Source of the DNA: Mucilaginibacter flavus
Lineage (GTDB): Bacteria; Bacteroidota; Bacteroidia; Sphingobacteriales; Sphingobacteriaceae
DNA length: 60,965 nt
Assembly: GCF_030409315.1 (NCBI RefSeq)
Contig: NZ_JAUFPS010000092.1
Location: 1 to 60,965 of the forward strand
Direction of reading: 5' to 3'
The notes under the pieces are model-generated. The model saw nothing but the letters and a program-made list of their open reading frames with translations, ran no database searches and was not told where the DNA came from. Shown here in pieces: positions 40,749 through 49,793 of this stretch; position 1 is the first letter of the stretch; each line of letters starts with the position of its first letter. Made by a program: the position numbers and the translations under genes.

Positions 40749-41696
40749 ATGTTTAGCAGTAGTTTTTTAAGTACCACCATACGCACCTTAGGCAGATTTT
40801 GCCGATATGGTGTGCCCAGCCATATTTTATACTTCGGCGATTCGCTTGGTGATAATCTGCTGTTGACCACGCTGTGTAAAGCGCTGTCGGGGCGGGGTGC
40901 CAGGAATATCTGGGTCAAATGCGACCACTATGAGTTATTTATAAATAATAATGATGTCAAATTGGTGTTGCCGTTTCAGGCAACCCTATCTTCGTCGTTA
41001 ATCCGCCTTTTCCGGGTTAAGGTTATTCATCCGGTATATACCGTGTACCAAAAGGATATTGACCGGGATCTGATCCCGGAAAAGCATATTGTACTCAAAA
41101 TGGCGGATTGTATTCCCCTGAAGGGCGAAATTGAGAATAAACCGGTATTCCATCTTTCCCCGTCGGAGGTGACAGCGGGGCGGCTGTCATCGCAAGTCAT
41201 TGTCATTGTGACATCTACCAGTGGAGCAAAAGTGCCGATGGCCAACAAAGAATGGCTACATGAACGATATCAGCAGATCGTCGACCGGTTATCACCGAGA
41301 TATCAATTTGTTCAATTAGGGACAAAAGGAGATGCCGCGCTTAAAAATGTCCGGGATTTACGTGGGAAAACCACCATTCGGGAAAGTGCGGCTATCCTGC
41401 ATAACGCGTTGCTGCTGGTTACCCATGTGGGCTTTATGATGCACCTTGCGAGAGCGGTCGATTGCAGGGCAGTGATTATATACGGTGGACGCGAAAATCC
41501 AGCACAGTCAGGTTATAGTTGTTTTAACAATATTTACAGCGATATATCCTGTTCCCCCTGCTGGCTGCACAATACATGTGAGTTTGACCGGAAATGTATG
41601 AAAATGATCACCGCTGAAAGAATAGTGGAAATTATATTGGGAGAATTGAAAGAACCGAAAGTGACACCTTTTGTCGATAAATTGTATAATGATTAA
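40749..41696 (+). CDS. Glycosyltransferase family 9-like
   Basis: 315 residues. LYFGDSLGDNLLLTTLCKAL matches the GT9 GDxxxxT motif, FVQLGTKGDAALKNVRDLRGKTTI and LLVTHVGFMMHLARAVDCRAVIIYGG the donor-side blocks, and CSPCWLHNTCEFDRKCM a four-Cys segment typical of the GT9 C-terminus. It follows the previous stop with no gap, and overlaps the next start by 8 nt. Confidence 0.78.
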   Translation: MFSSSFLSTTIRTLGRFCRYGVPSHILYFGDSLGDNLLLTTLCKALSGRGARNIWVKCDHYELFINNNDVKLVLPFQATLSSSLIRLFRVKVIHPVYTVYQKDIDRDLIPEKHIVLKMADCIPLKGEIENKPVFHLSPSEVTAGRLSSQVIVIVTSTSGAKVPMANKEWLHERYQQIVDRLSPRYQFVQLGTKGDAALKNVRDLRGKTTIRESAAILHNALLLVTHVGFMMHLARAVDCRAVIIYGGRENPAQSGYSCFNNIYSDISCSPCWLHNTCEFDRKCMKMITAERIVEIILGELKEPKVTPFVDKLYND

Positions 41697-42642
41697 GCTA
41701 TCAGTAATTATACCGACCTACAATCCTGACATTGGTCGGCTACGTCGGACTCTTGACGCATTAAAAAACCAGACTTTACCGATCTCATCGTGGGAACTGG
41801 TTATCATAGATAATCATTCGCCGAACGACTTTTCAGGGCAAATTACTACCGCCTGGCAGCATTCTTCGCGTATTGTCAGAGAAGAAAGACCCGGGTTAAC
41901 ATTTGCCAGGATCAGGGGCTGCACAGAATCTACCGGTGATATCATTGTCTTTGTGGATGATGACAATTTACTCGCTCCGGATTATCTCGAAAAAACCTTA
42001 AATATATTCGAAGTTTTTTCTAACCTGGGGGCGGTCGGGGGAAAGTCCTTTCCCATTTTTGAGGGGCCTGAGCCAGCCTGGCTCCGTGGGTTTTATGGCA
42101 ACCTCGCGCTAAGGGATCTGGGCGACGAAATTATACTGAGTGACTGGGATCAAACTTATCCGTCCTGCGCCCCCGTAGGTGCGGGAATGGCGGTAAAGAG
42201 AAGTGCAATCGCGCCTTACGTAGCCGGTGTAATGTCTGGAGGCAGCCTGATCTCCGACAGAAAGGGGGACTCCCTGAGCTCCGGCGGCGATAATGACATT
42301 GTTCTCCACGTTCTGAAAAATAACCTGCAAGTTGGTTATTTTCCTGATCTGCAGCTGTTGCACATCATCCCTGAAGCGAGAACAAAGGTGCATTACATAG
42401 CCAGGCTGATCAATAACACCAACAAGTCCTGGATTCAGTTACTTGAACGTCATCAGATCAACCCCTGGCCGCTGATCGACAACTGGACAGTTCCCTTCAG
42501 AAAGATGAAGGCCTGGTTTACCTATAAATCATGGAAGGACGAAGTTAGTTACATCCGATGGCGGGGGGCTTGCGGGACATTTGAAGGTTTGGCAAAAAGT
42601 AACTATGTAAAAAGGAAGGTTAACACGGGGGATAGCCAATGA
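41689..42642 (+). CDS. Glycosyltransferase family 2
   Basis: From ATG 41689, overlapping the previous gene by 8 nt, 317 residues. LSVIIPTYNPDIGRLRRTLDAL, LVIIDNHSPND, GLTFARIRGCTES and IVFVDDDNLLAPDYL (DDD) are GT-A motifs; VGAGMAVKRSAI and SGGDNDIVLHVL the acceptor side. Layout matches the GT2 at 31723. Overlaps the AT3 gene by 4 nt. Confidence 0.87.
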   Translation: MIKLSVIIPTYNPDIGRLRRTLDALKNQTLPISSWELVIIDNHSPNDFSGQITTAWQHSSRIVREERPGLTFARIRGCTESTGDIIVFVDDDNLLAPDYLEKTLNIFEVFSNLGAVGGKSFPIFEGPEPAWLRGFYGNLALRDLGDEIILSDWDQTYPSCAPVGAGMAVKRSAIAPYVAGVMSGGSLISDRKGDSLSSGGDNDIVLHVLKNNLQVGYFPDLQLLHIIPEARTKVHYIARLINNTNKSWIQLLERHQINPWPLIDNWTVPFRKMKAWFTYKSWKDEVSYIRWRGACGTFEGLAKSNYVKRKVNTGDSQ

Positions 42643-43685
42643 CGAAGGCAAAAAACGGATTTGATCTCCTTCGGATACTGTTGGCAGCGATGGTTGTATT
42701 GGAACACAGTCTCTTAATAGGGGGATATGATTTGAAGGATCCCCTTTACGTTTTCTCGAAAGGGCAGATAAATTTTGCGGATCTGGGCGTAATGGTTTTT
42801 TTTGCTCTAAGTGGTTACCTCATTACGGCGAGTTTTGAGCGGTCAGGTAACGTGTTCATCTTTGCAAGCCATCGGCTGCTTCGGATTTTTCCGGGTTTTT
42901 GGGTTTGCCTTATCGTCGCCGCATTTTTAATTTCGCCCCTGATTTTCATCTCAACGGGCAGGTCATGGTCGGCTTTCGATTTTTTCGGACCGGGAGGAGC
43001 GCTGAATTTTATAAAGCAAAATTTCTTTTTAAAGATTAACCAATGGAGTATCAAATCGTTGCTCGATCACGCGGCATACCAAGAATCTCTCAATGGCAGT
43101 CTATGGAGTTTATTCCCGGAAATGCAATGTTATTGTTTTACGTTATCGGCCGGGCTTTTCGGGCTTTTTAAAAGGAACAAATTCCTGTACCTGCTTATTT
43201 CAATGATTGTATTCGCTTATTTTGCGATCAATGTTAATTTCTCGAAGAGCTTTGGGCCAACTTTGCTGACGCTCTCGCCGGCATTAAAACTCTATGCCTC
43301 CTATCTTGCAGGTTCAGTAATTTATCTTTTTCGGGATTTTGTAACGCCTGATAAAAAAGGTACGCTGTTTTTGCTGCTGTTTACATTAATACTGATCAGG
43401 TTTGGCGGATTTAATCTTGTATCGCCTTTTCTGATCGCGCTTGTCCTGATCAATTTGTTCCAGTTGTTCGAATTTAAAATTAAATACGACGTCTCGTACG
43501 GCATGTATATTTATAGCTTCCCAATACAGCAACTGTTGTTCCATATTTTCGGTAACAAGCTCCATGTCCTGGCATTTATCTCCATGGCGTTGTTTTTTTC
43601 TGCGATTGCCGGTTTTTTGAGTTATATCTGGATAGAGCGCCCATTTATGAACTTAAGAAATAAAACGGATCAATTATTAAAATAA
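42639..43685 (+). CDS. Acyltransferase 3 family membrane protein
   Basis: 348 residues with ten predicted TM helices. FDLLRILLAAMVVLEHSLLI carries the R/H pair of AT3 enzymes, VMVFFALSGYLITASF and HRLLRIFPGFWVCL are signature blocks, and SYGMYIYSFPIQQLL lies near the end. It O-acylates a sugar during membrane assembly, probably acetylation. With the MBOAT/SGNH pair it is the second acylation system of the locus. Confidence 0.9.
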   Translation: MTKAKNGFDLLRILLAAMVVLEHSLLIGGYDLKDPLYVFSKGQINFADLGVMVFFALSGYLITASFERSGNVFIFASHRLLRIFPGFWVCLIVAAFLISPLIFISTGRSWSAFDFFGPGGALNFIKQNFFLKINQWSIKSLLDHAAYQESLNGSLWSLFPEMQCYCFTLSAGLFGLFKRNKFLYLLISMIVFAYFAINVNFSKSFGPTLLTLSPALKLYASYLAGSVIYLFRDFVTPDKKGTLFLLLFTLILIRFGGFNLVSPFLIALVLINLFQLFEFKIKYDVSYGMYIYSFPIQQLLFHIFGNKLHVLAFISMALFFSAIAGFLSYIWIERPFMNLRNKTDQLLK

Positions 43686-43745
43686 TGAGATGGCGAAAAG
43701 TTTGGTTGTTGCAGCATTAACATTGCAAAAGTTACTCAATACTGT

Positions 43746-44711
43746 ATGTCTTTAATAGGAAAATTATTATACAAATTTTATTATCAGCCTAAGAGTCAAC
43801 GGGCGGTTGTTGAAAAATTCGGGGGAAAAAAAAAATATCAGAAGATGTTGGCTGCCGAAGCGGAAATGAAAAAGTATGCACTGGAGGCTTTAACAATCAA
43901 AAGTAACTTCCATCCTGCAGGTGAATTCAAAATTAATCTGTTGACAGGTGACCGGTTTATTCATCAAAGTTTATTCTGTGTTTACAGTTTTTTTAAATTT
44001 TTAACTCCGGAAGAATCCGCGCAGTTTTCGGTTAACTTTTACAGCGATGGTACATTGAGCGACGAAGTCGTATCTGTATTAAAAGCACGCTTTCCGCAAA
44101 TTCAGCTGGTATCATACAGCGATACCAAGGATGCGTTGCGCAAATACCTGCCTGAAACGTTATTTCCCCGCTTAAACCAGAAAGTAGCAGCAATTCCCCT
44201 TTTTAAAAAATTGATCTACCCCCATTTAAATCAATCGGGTGGATCTGCTTTTTTTGACTCGGATATGCTGTTTCTAAAAAAGCCGGTGGCATTCCTTAAT
44301 TGGATTGAACAATTTAAAACCGGCAAAATTACAGCGTTCTGCATCCTTGATGTGCACAGAAGCTATGGTTATAGCGAGGAAAGTATCCGGAAAATATGGC
44401 CCGGGGGCATTATTCACAATATTAATTCAGGAATGTATGGGATTGATAGCAGGCAGATAGACTTCGGTGCCATTGAAAACCTGGTTGTTGATTTTGAGGA
44501 CAAATTCGGATCTCAATACTACCTGGAACAAATGATCACTGCAATGATCCTTGAAAAAAGCCCCGATTTAATCGTCGCAAGTCCCCATGAATATATCGTA
44601 ATGCCGGGACCTGAACAAGTTCGCGCACAAACCGGGACGCTTCACCATTACGTGAATGAATCAAAAGCGTTTTATTTTTTGGAAAGCTGGCGTCTGCAGA
44701 TTACCGCCTGA
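43746..44711 (+). CDS. GT8-like/GT-A nucleotide-sugar transferase, unassigned
   Basis: 321 residues. INLLTGDRFIHQSLFCVYSFFKF, FSVNFYSDGTLSDEVVSVL and SAFFDSDMLFLKKP with a DSD metal motif are like GT8/GT32-type retaining enzymes, but the overall sequence is unusual (GGIIHNINSGMYGIDSRQ; YYLEQMITAMILE). I assign the GT-A fold and leave the family open. Followed with no gap by a TTG-started GT2. Confidence 0.6.
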   Translation: MSLIGKLLYKFYYQPKSQRAVVEKFGGKKKYQKMLAAEAEMKKYALEALTIKSNFHPAGEFKINLLTGDRFIHQSLFCVYSFFKFLTPEESAQFSVNFYSDGTLSDEVVSVLKARFPQIQLVSYSDTKDALRKYLPETLFPRLNQKVAAIPLFKKLIYPHLNQSGGSAFFDSDMLFLKKPVAFLNWIEQFKTGKITAFCILDVHRSYGYSEESIRKIWPGGIIHNINSGMYGIDSRQIDFGAIENLVVDFEDKFGSQYYLEQMITAMILEKSPDLIVASPHEYIVMPGPEQVRAQTGTLHHYVNESKAFYFLESWRLQITA

Positions 44712-45716
44712 TTGGTTGCAAAGCTTTTCCATAGGTTTTTATATTTTTATCAATTGAGCATTTATCCTCTAAAGCATTCCCTGGTATCAGTTTGTGTCCC
44801 CGCCTATAACTGTGGATTATACATTGCGGACACGTTAAGATGTCTCTGTGCGCAAAGTTACCAAAACATCGAGATCATAGTCGTCAATGATGGTTCTGAT
44901 GACGATACGGTGGATAGAGCCAACGCGATCAAGGACAGCCGTATCAGGCTGCTCGATATTCCTAACCGGGGAGCGGCCGGGGCGAGGAATATGGCTTATG
45001 AGCATAGCAGCGGTGATTTTATAGTTTTTTTTGATGCGGACGATATCGTGGGCCCCGATTTCATTTCTACCCAGCTGCAAACAGCCCTTCAGTGGCCCGA
45101 TTGTATCGTTGTTTCGGCATGGGGGCGCTTTTACACCGACACCGGGCTGGATTTTAAATTATGTGAAGAACCGCTGAGTACCCCTCACACCTTGGAGGAA
45201 TGGATTATTACCAATTGGTATAATTCCCAGCACAATACGCCGCCGGGAAGGCTGTTCCTGCCGAGATCAATAGTTGAGCAGGCCGGCCCCTGGAATGAGC
45301 AATTGACCTTAAATGATGATTTTGAATTTTTTACAAGGGTGGCTTTACACGCGAAAATGATCGTTCCTGCCCCTTCTGCATTATATTATTACAGGTCGGG
45401 GGTTAATGGCCTTTCGTCACAAAAGACAGACGAGGCTTATATGTCTTTGTTTAGGTCGATGCAGCTTTCGTTTGAACATGCGATTACAGTTTACGGAAAA
45501 AATGAAAAAGTCCGGCGATCCTGTGCCAATTTGTGGCAGGCCTATATCTACGAGGTTTATCCCAGGCTAAAGCAACAACGTATATTTGCAAAACAGCAGA
45601 TAAAAGCATTGGGAGGGGCAGATTTTGCCTACCCTGCAGGCGGATTGACCCGTCTGCTGATCCGGTTAGCCGGCTGGCGGATTATTAAACATCTTAAACA
45701 TCACGTAAAAAAATGA
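44712..45716 (+). CDS. Glycosyltransferase family 2
   Basis: 334 residues from TTG 44712, immediately after the preceding TGA; no ATG fits. LVSVCVPAYNCGLYIADTL, IIVVNDGSDDDT, RGAAGARNMAYEHSSGDFIVFFDADDIV contain the GT-A motifs with the DAD metal site. LNDDFEFFTRVAL is the ED-like block. It overlaps the next FkbM gene by 4 nt. Confidence 0.86.
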   Translation: MVAKLFHRFLYFYQLSIYPLKHSLVSVCVPAYNCGLYIADTLRCLCAQSYQNIEIIVVNDGSDDDTVDRANAIKDSRIRLLDIPNRGAAGARNMAYEHSSGDFIVFFDADDIVGPDFISTQLQTALQWPDCIVVSAWGRFYTDTGLDFKLCEEPLSTPHTLEEWIITNWYNSQHNTPPGRLFLPRSIVEQAGPWNEQLTLNDDFEFFTRVALHAKMIVPAPSALYYYRSGVNGLSSQKTDEAYMSLFRSMQLSFEHAITVYGKNEKVRRSCANLWQAYIYEVYPRLKQQRIFAKQQIKALGGADFAYPAGGLTRLLIRLAGWRIIKHLKHHVKK

Positions 45717-46414
45717 ATTCCCTGCTCTTGGCAAATAAAATAGTTAATAAGTTATTAAAGGCAAATCTTAAGTTGTCTTTTTCGCAATGCGGCGAAGATA
45801 TTATCTTGTTGTTTCTGATCAATTCATTAAACATTCAGGATGTTAAATACCTGGACATCGGGACGAACGATCCCCGGGACATGAATAACACTTACCTGTT
45901 ATACCTAAAGGGTTACCAGGGGGTTTGTGTTGAACCGGATCCATCCTTTCACCGGAAAATCAGACGGTGCCGGCCAATGGATACCCTGATTCAGGCAGGG
46001 GTCGCACTGGAAAATACAGATAAAGCCGATTTCTACGTCATGGACGATTCCGTATTAAATACTTTTTCACTTGAAGAGGCCCAAAAAATGGTAATCGAGC
46101 ATCAGCGAAAAATAATCAAGAAGATCTCCGTGCCCTTGGTTTCTGTCAACGATATCATCGCGTCACATTTTTCAGCTCATACACTGATTCTTTCGCTTGA
46201 CGTGGAGGGGCTGGACTATCAGATTCTCGCATCTATAAACTATAAGCAACAAAGACCTGGCTTAATTTGTGTTGAAACGGTTGAGTTTTCCAATAATCTT
46301 AGCGGAAAAAAAGACGGACGTATTGCGGAACTGTTAATCAGCCTCGATTATGTGCTATACGCCGATACACATATCAACAGTATTTTTATTGATAAGCATC
46401 TGCTTCCCCAATGA
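45713..46414 (+). CDS. FkbM-family methyltransferase
   Basis: 233 residues, shorter than the other two. SFSQCGEDIILLFLI, YLDIGTNDPRDMNNTYLLYLKG (motif I), GVCVEPDPSFHRKI and LILSLDVEGLDYQILASI are the class features. The SQxGED opening is typical of an FkbM subgroup common in glycan loci. Coupled to the GT2 upstream. Confidence 0.85.
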   Translation: MNSLLLANKIVNKLLKANLKLSFSQCGEDIILLFLINSLNIQDVKYLDIGTNDPRDMNNTYLLYLKGYQGVCVEPDPSFHRKIRRCRPMDTLIQAGVALENTDKADFYVMDDSVLNTFSLEEAQKMVIEHQRKIIKKISVPLVSVNDIIASHFSAHTLILSLDVEGLDYQILASINYKQQRPGLICVETVEFSNNLSGKKDGRIAELLISLDYVLYADTHINSIFIDKHLLPQ

Positions 46415-46451
46415 TTTTTTTTGATGACATGCAGCTGAAAATAACCGAATT

Positions 46452-47621
46452 GTGAGAATACTATTATCGTTCCAGCAGGACCTGACCGTGCAGCCGCACC
46501 CGGTTCCCGCTTATCGTTTCTGGAGCTACTATATCAGGCAGGGAATTGAAGAAGCGGGAATGCACTGGCTTGAAATTCCTGGCGTCGATTGGGCAGCAGG
46601 CCTGGTGCCCTACGAGGATGAACCAGCTCTCGGTATATGGAAAGTGCGTGCATGGGAGCTCACCGTTAAATTTATCAAGGAAAACAGGGCCAGTTTTGAT
46701 GTGTTCTTATGCTATCTTTATCCCAAACAGGTCGATATGAGCGCAATTAACGAAATAAAGGCGCTTGGAGTGCCGTGCGTTAATTTCTATTGTGATAATG
46801 TCCGTGAATTTACGACTCCTCCACCGGAATTTAAGGTGTTCGACCTGATGTGGGTGCCGGAATTTGAAGCACTGGAGATGTACAGGAGGGCAAAAATAAA
46901 TCATATTCATTTGCCGATGCCGATGTGGGTAGCTCCCGTTTACCGAAACCTGCCGGTGAATGAGAACGGAAAGATATCATTTATCGGATCAAAGGATGTT
47001 CTTAGAGCGAGATTACTGATGGAGGTTATTGAAAGCAAACTGGATATACAAATCCGGGGCGAGGGCTGGTCACCCGCTGCTGAAATGCCAATTTCCGGTA
47101 ACTTAGTCCCGCATCGCCCGAAGCTGAAAAATCAACTCAGGCTTCTTGCGAAAACCGGTTTTAAGGGCTTCCTGATTCATCACCTGAATCGTGTTACGTT
47201 CAGCGACAAAACAGCTATTCCCGGCGAGTATATTTTCGCTAAACCAGATTTTGAAGAATATATCAGTTTAACAAGGAACAGCAATATCGTGTTAGGCATT
47301 AACAGGGTACCCATATACCGGGAATTCGGCCGGACTTCTTTAGTTTACAGCAGGTTAAGGGATATAGAAGCACCGATGATAGGAGCCTGTTACCTGACGG
47401 AATATACGCCAGGGCTTAAGGGCCTCTATGAATTGGGCAAAGAGATAGAAACCTATACCAACGCTGAGGAGTTAACTGCGCAATGCAGGGAAATTGGAAG
47501 TTCCGCGTCCCGGAGGATGGCATTGCGGAAACTCGGACAGCAAAAGGCATTGACTTCCCTGTCCATACCGCAGTCACTTCAAAAAATAATGGAACGCCTT
47601 TTTAAGGAGGCGGGCGCATGA
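46452..47621 (+). CDS. CgeB-like/GT-B glycosyltransferase
   Basis: 389 residues from GTG 46452. RILLSFQQDLTVQPHPVPAYRFW, FDVFLCYLYPKQVDMSAINEIK, PCVNFYCDNVREF and VPEFEALEMYRRA form an N-terminal domain like CgeB/DUF3880 proteins; ISFIGSKDVLRARLLMEVIES and APMIGACYLTEYTPGLKGLYELGKEIETY form the donor domain. This type acts in spore-coat and glycan modification. Its exact GT family cannot be fixed from sequence. Overlaps the next gene by 4 nt. Confidence 0.7.
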   Translation: MRILLSFQQDLTVQPHPVPAYRFWSYYIRQGIEEAGMHWLEIPGVDWAAGLVPYEDEPALGIWKVRAWELTVKFIKENRASFDVFLCYLYPKQVDMSAINEIKALGVPCVNFYCDNVREFTTPPPEFKVFDLMWVPEFEALEMYRRAKINHIHLPMPMWVAPVYRNLPVNENGKISFIGSKDVLRARLLMEVIESKLDIQIRGEGWSPAAEMPISGNLVPHRPKLKNQLRLLAKTGFKGFLIHHLNRVTFSDKTAIPGEYIFAKPDFEEYISLTRNSNIVLGINRVPIYREFGRTSLVYSRLRDIEAPMIGACYLTEYTPGLKGLYELGKEIETYTNAEELTAQCREIGSSASRRMALRKLGQQKALTSLSIPQSLQKIMERLFKEAGA

Positions 47622-48847
47622 GCAGCAGCATGCCAGCAGGAACAATCCGTAAAATATGTATAGTTACCCAGTCTCATCTTTGCCGCAATCCCCGTGCGAT
47701 GAAAGAGGCTTTGGCCATAGCGGGGGCAGGATTCGAAGTCGTTATCCTGAACACGGTGGTCTCGCAGAAATTAAGTCAGGAAGACAGTACCGTTTTCAAT
47801 AATCACCCCCGTATCCAAATCAAACCAGTCGCCGATCTGACGCGGAGAGATTTTAGTTCGTTTGCGGACCGTGCTGTATTCAAATTGGGGGCATTGCTTG
47901 CATCCGGTCTGAATGTTCAAAGTTTTTGGGCCCTCGGCTATGGTGCTTTGAGATATTTCAGATGTTGCAAAGCGGTAAAGGCCGACCTGTATATTTGTCA
48001 CCAGGAATTGGCGACCTATACGGGCTCCAGGCTATTGAAAGCAGGGTTTAATGTGGCATTCGACCTGGAGGACTGGTACTCGGAGGACCTGCTGCCCGCA
48101 GCAAGGGCAAAGCGGCCCCTCCGGTTACTTCGCAGCGCAGAATTTTCCGCGCTCCGGTATGGCGCTTTTTGCACGACAACCTCCCACGCTATGGCAGATC
48201 AGTTATGCCGCCGTTATGAAAGCGCCTTGCCTGCTGTTGTTTACAATGTCTTTCCGAAAGATTCCGGAGGGTTGCCGGAGGAAAAAGTATTTGACGCCCC
48301 GCTGAAACTTTTCTGGTTTTCCCAAACGATCGGTCCGGGCAGAGGAATCGAAGAATTTATCCGCTTATCCGGGAATTTAAGCGTCGGTCACGAATTGCAT
48401 TTACTGGGAAATGTTGATGCCGGCTACAGGGAACGGTTATGCCTACTTATGCCTGAACAGCACTTGTTGTTTTTCCATCCTTTAGTAAAGGAAAAGGAGC
48501 TGGCAGCGCGGATCGCAGATTTCGACATAGGACTTGCGTTAGAACTGCCTGCACCCCCAAGCCGGAACTATACCATAACCAATAAATTTTTTCAATATAT
48601 AGAAGCCGGCTTGCCGGTTATCGCTACGGCGACAGCCGGACAGCAGGAGATTTTTGAAGAATTCACGCCTGGTTTTTTACTGCCCCTGGTACCCCTGCCA
48701 TCTGATATCCGAAACCTGGACAGCTGGCTCAACGACCAACAAGCCTTGCGTAAGGCGCAACGGGAAACGCAAAAAGCTTCGCTTTTCTACAACTGGGAAA
48801 GCCAGGCGCAAATCATGTTAGCACTCATTCAAAAATCCATTGTATAA
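47618..48847 (+). CDS. GT4-like glycosyltransferase
   Basis: 409 residues. KICIVTQSHLCRNPRAMKEALAIAGAGFEV is a GT4-type N-terminus; the middle holds FDLEDWYSEDLLP, and the donor domain LKLFWFSQTIGPGRGIEEFIRLSG, LHLLGNVDAGYRE and NYTITNKFFQYIEAGLPVIATATAGQQEIFE. The EX7E motif is degenerate. It overlaps the neighbour upstream by 4 nt and downstream by 8 nt. Confidence 0.78.
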   Translation: MSSSMPAGTIRKICIVTQSHLCRNPRAMKEALAIAGAGFEVVILNTVVSQKLSQEDSTVFNNHPRIQIKPVADLTRRDFSSFADRAVFKLGALLASGLNVQSFWALGYGALRYFRCCKAVKADLYICHQELATYTGSRLLKAGFNVAFDLEDWYSEDLLPAARAKRPLRLLRSAEFSALRYGAFCTTTSHAMADQLCRRYESALPAVVYNVFPKDSGGLPEEKVFDAPLKLFWFSQTIGPGRGIEEFIRLSGNLSVGHELHLLGNVDAGYRERLCLLMPEQHLLFFHPLVKEKELAARIADFDIGLALELPAPPSRNYTITNKFFQYIEAGLPVIATATAGQQEIFEEFTPGFLLPLVPLPSDIRNLDSWLNDQQALRKAQRETQKASLFYNWESQAQIMLALIQKSIV

Positions 48848-49793
48848 AGTTAGTTTACAGATCAACCTTGCACCAAGCGATTATTTGCTCGTGCGTGAAA
48901 CATTAAAGCATCAGCTTAAGATATTGTCAGCGCAGGTTGATGAAATACTGCTGGTGGTTGAATCAAAACCCAGCAAAGGCCGGTTCAGCGCCGGATGGGA
49001 GACTTATAAAGAAAAGCTTGCTGAATTTTTGCGGCAGGAAATACAACCGAATAAACTTGTGCGCGTGATCAGTGTGGATTATAGCCTTAATACCAAAAAG
49101 GATGTCGCCCGATATTTTTTTGGGCTCGATACGATGCCCGACAAGGATTGCAGGGGAGGGCCTTTTTATGCTTACTTCTTTGGATTGATGTTTGCCTCAA
49201 ATCAGTTGGTTTTTCATTTGGACGCGGACATGTTTTTAGGGGGCGGTAGTCAGCATTGGGTGAGCGAAGCGGCAGATTGTATAAAAAATCACGATGGCTG
49301 CTTTACCGTATCTCCGCTGCCCGGCCCCCCTCATCCGGAAGATATACTTATCAGGCAATCTGTCAGGGCTAAATTAGCACCATACCGTTACTCGCTGAAT
49401 GGCATGAGCACCCGGATATTTATGATTAACAGGTCTGTTTTTGAACAATATAAATTGAAGCTTCGCAAACCGGGTTTTCGTGACCAGATCAGAGCGATCT
49501 TTAACGGACATCCTAATGCGGATTTGCCGGAAAATATTATTTCTGCCTATATGGACGAACACAGTTTTTCAAGAATTGATTTTCTGGGTTCTGGTAAGGG
49601 TTTATGGTCACTTCATCCGCCTTACCGGACCAAATCCTTTTTTGATAATTTGCCGCAGATTATAAATTGTATAGAGGACGGCGATTTACCCTATACACAA
49701 AACGGGTTTTACGATATCGTCGACGAAGTGTGTGATTGGTCAGAGGCGAGAGAAAGACTAAAAAATAAGCGCTGGTGGAGGCGGTTTAAATGA
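48840..49793 (+). CDS. Unassigned GT-A-like glycosyltransferase
   Basis: 317 residues from TTG 48840, overlapping the previous stop by 8 nt. VSLQINLAPSDYLLVRETLKHQL begins the fold, GPFYAYFFGLMFASNQLVFHLDADMFLGGG contains a clear HLDADMFLG metal motif, and MSTRIFMINRSVFEQY with MDEHSFSRIDFLGS follow. DxD placement is GT-A-like, but I do not recognise a CAZy family. Basic Arg/Trp C-terminus (KNKRWWRRFK). Position leaves little doubt that it acts on the same glycan. Confidence 0.6.
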   Translation: MYKVSLQINLAPSDYLLVRETLKHQLKILSAQVDEILLVVESKPSKGRFSAGWETYKEKLAEFLRQEIQPNKLVRVISVDYSLNTKKDVARYFFGLDTMPDKDCRGGPFYAYFFGLMFASNQLVFHLDADMFLGGGSQHWVSEAADCIKNHDGCFTVSPLPGPPHPEDILIRQSVRAKLAPYRYSLNGMSTRIFMINRSVFEQYKLKLRKPGFRDQIRAIFNGHPNADLPENIISAYMDEHSFSRIDFLGSGKGLWSLHPPYRTKSFFDNLPQIINCIEDGDLPYTQNGFYDIVDEVCDWSEARERLKNKRWWRRFK

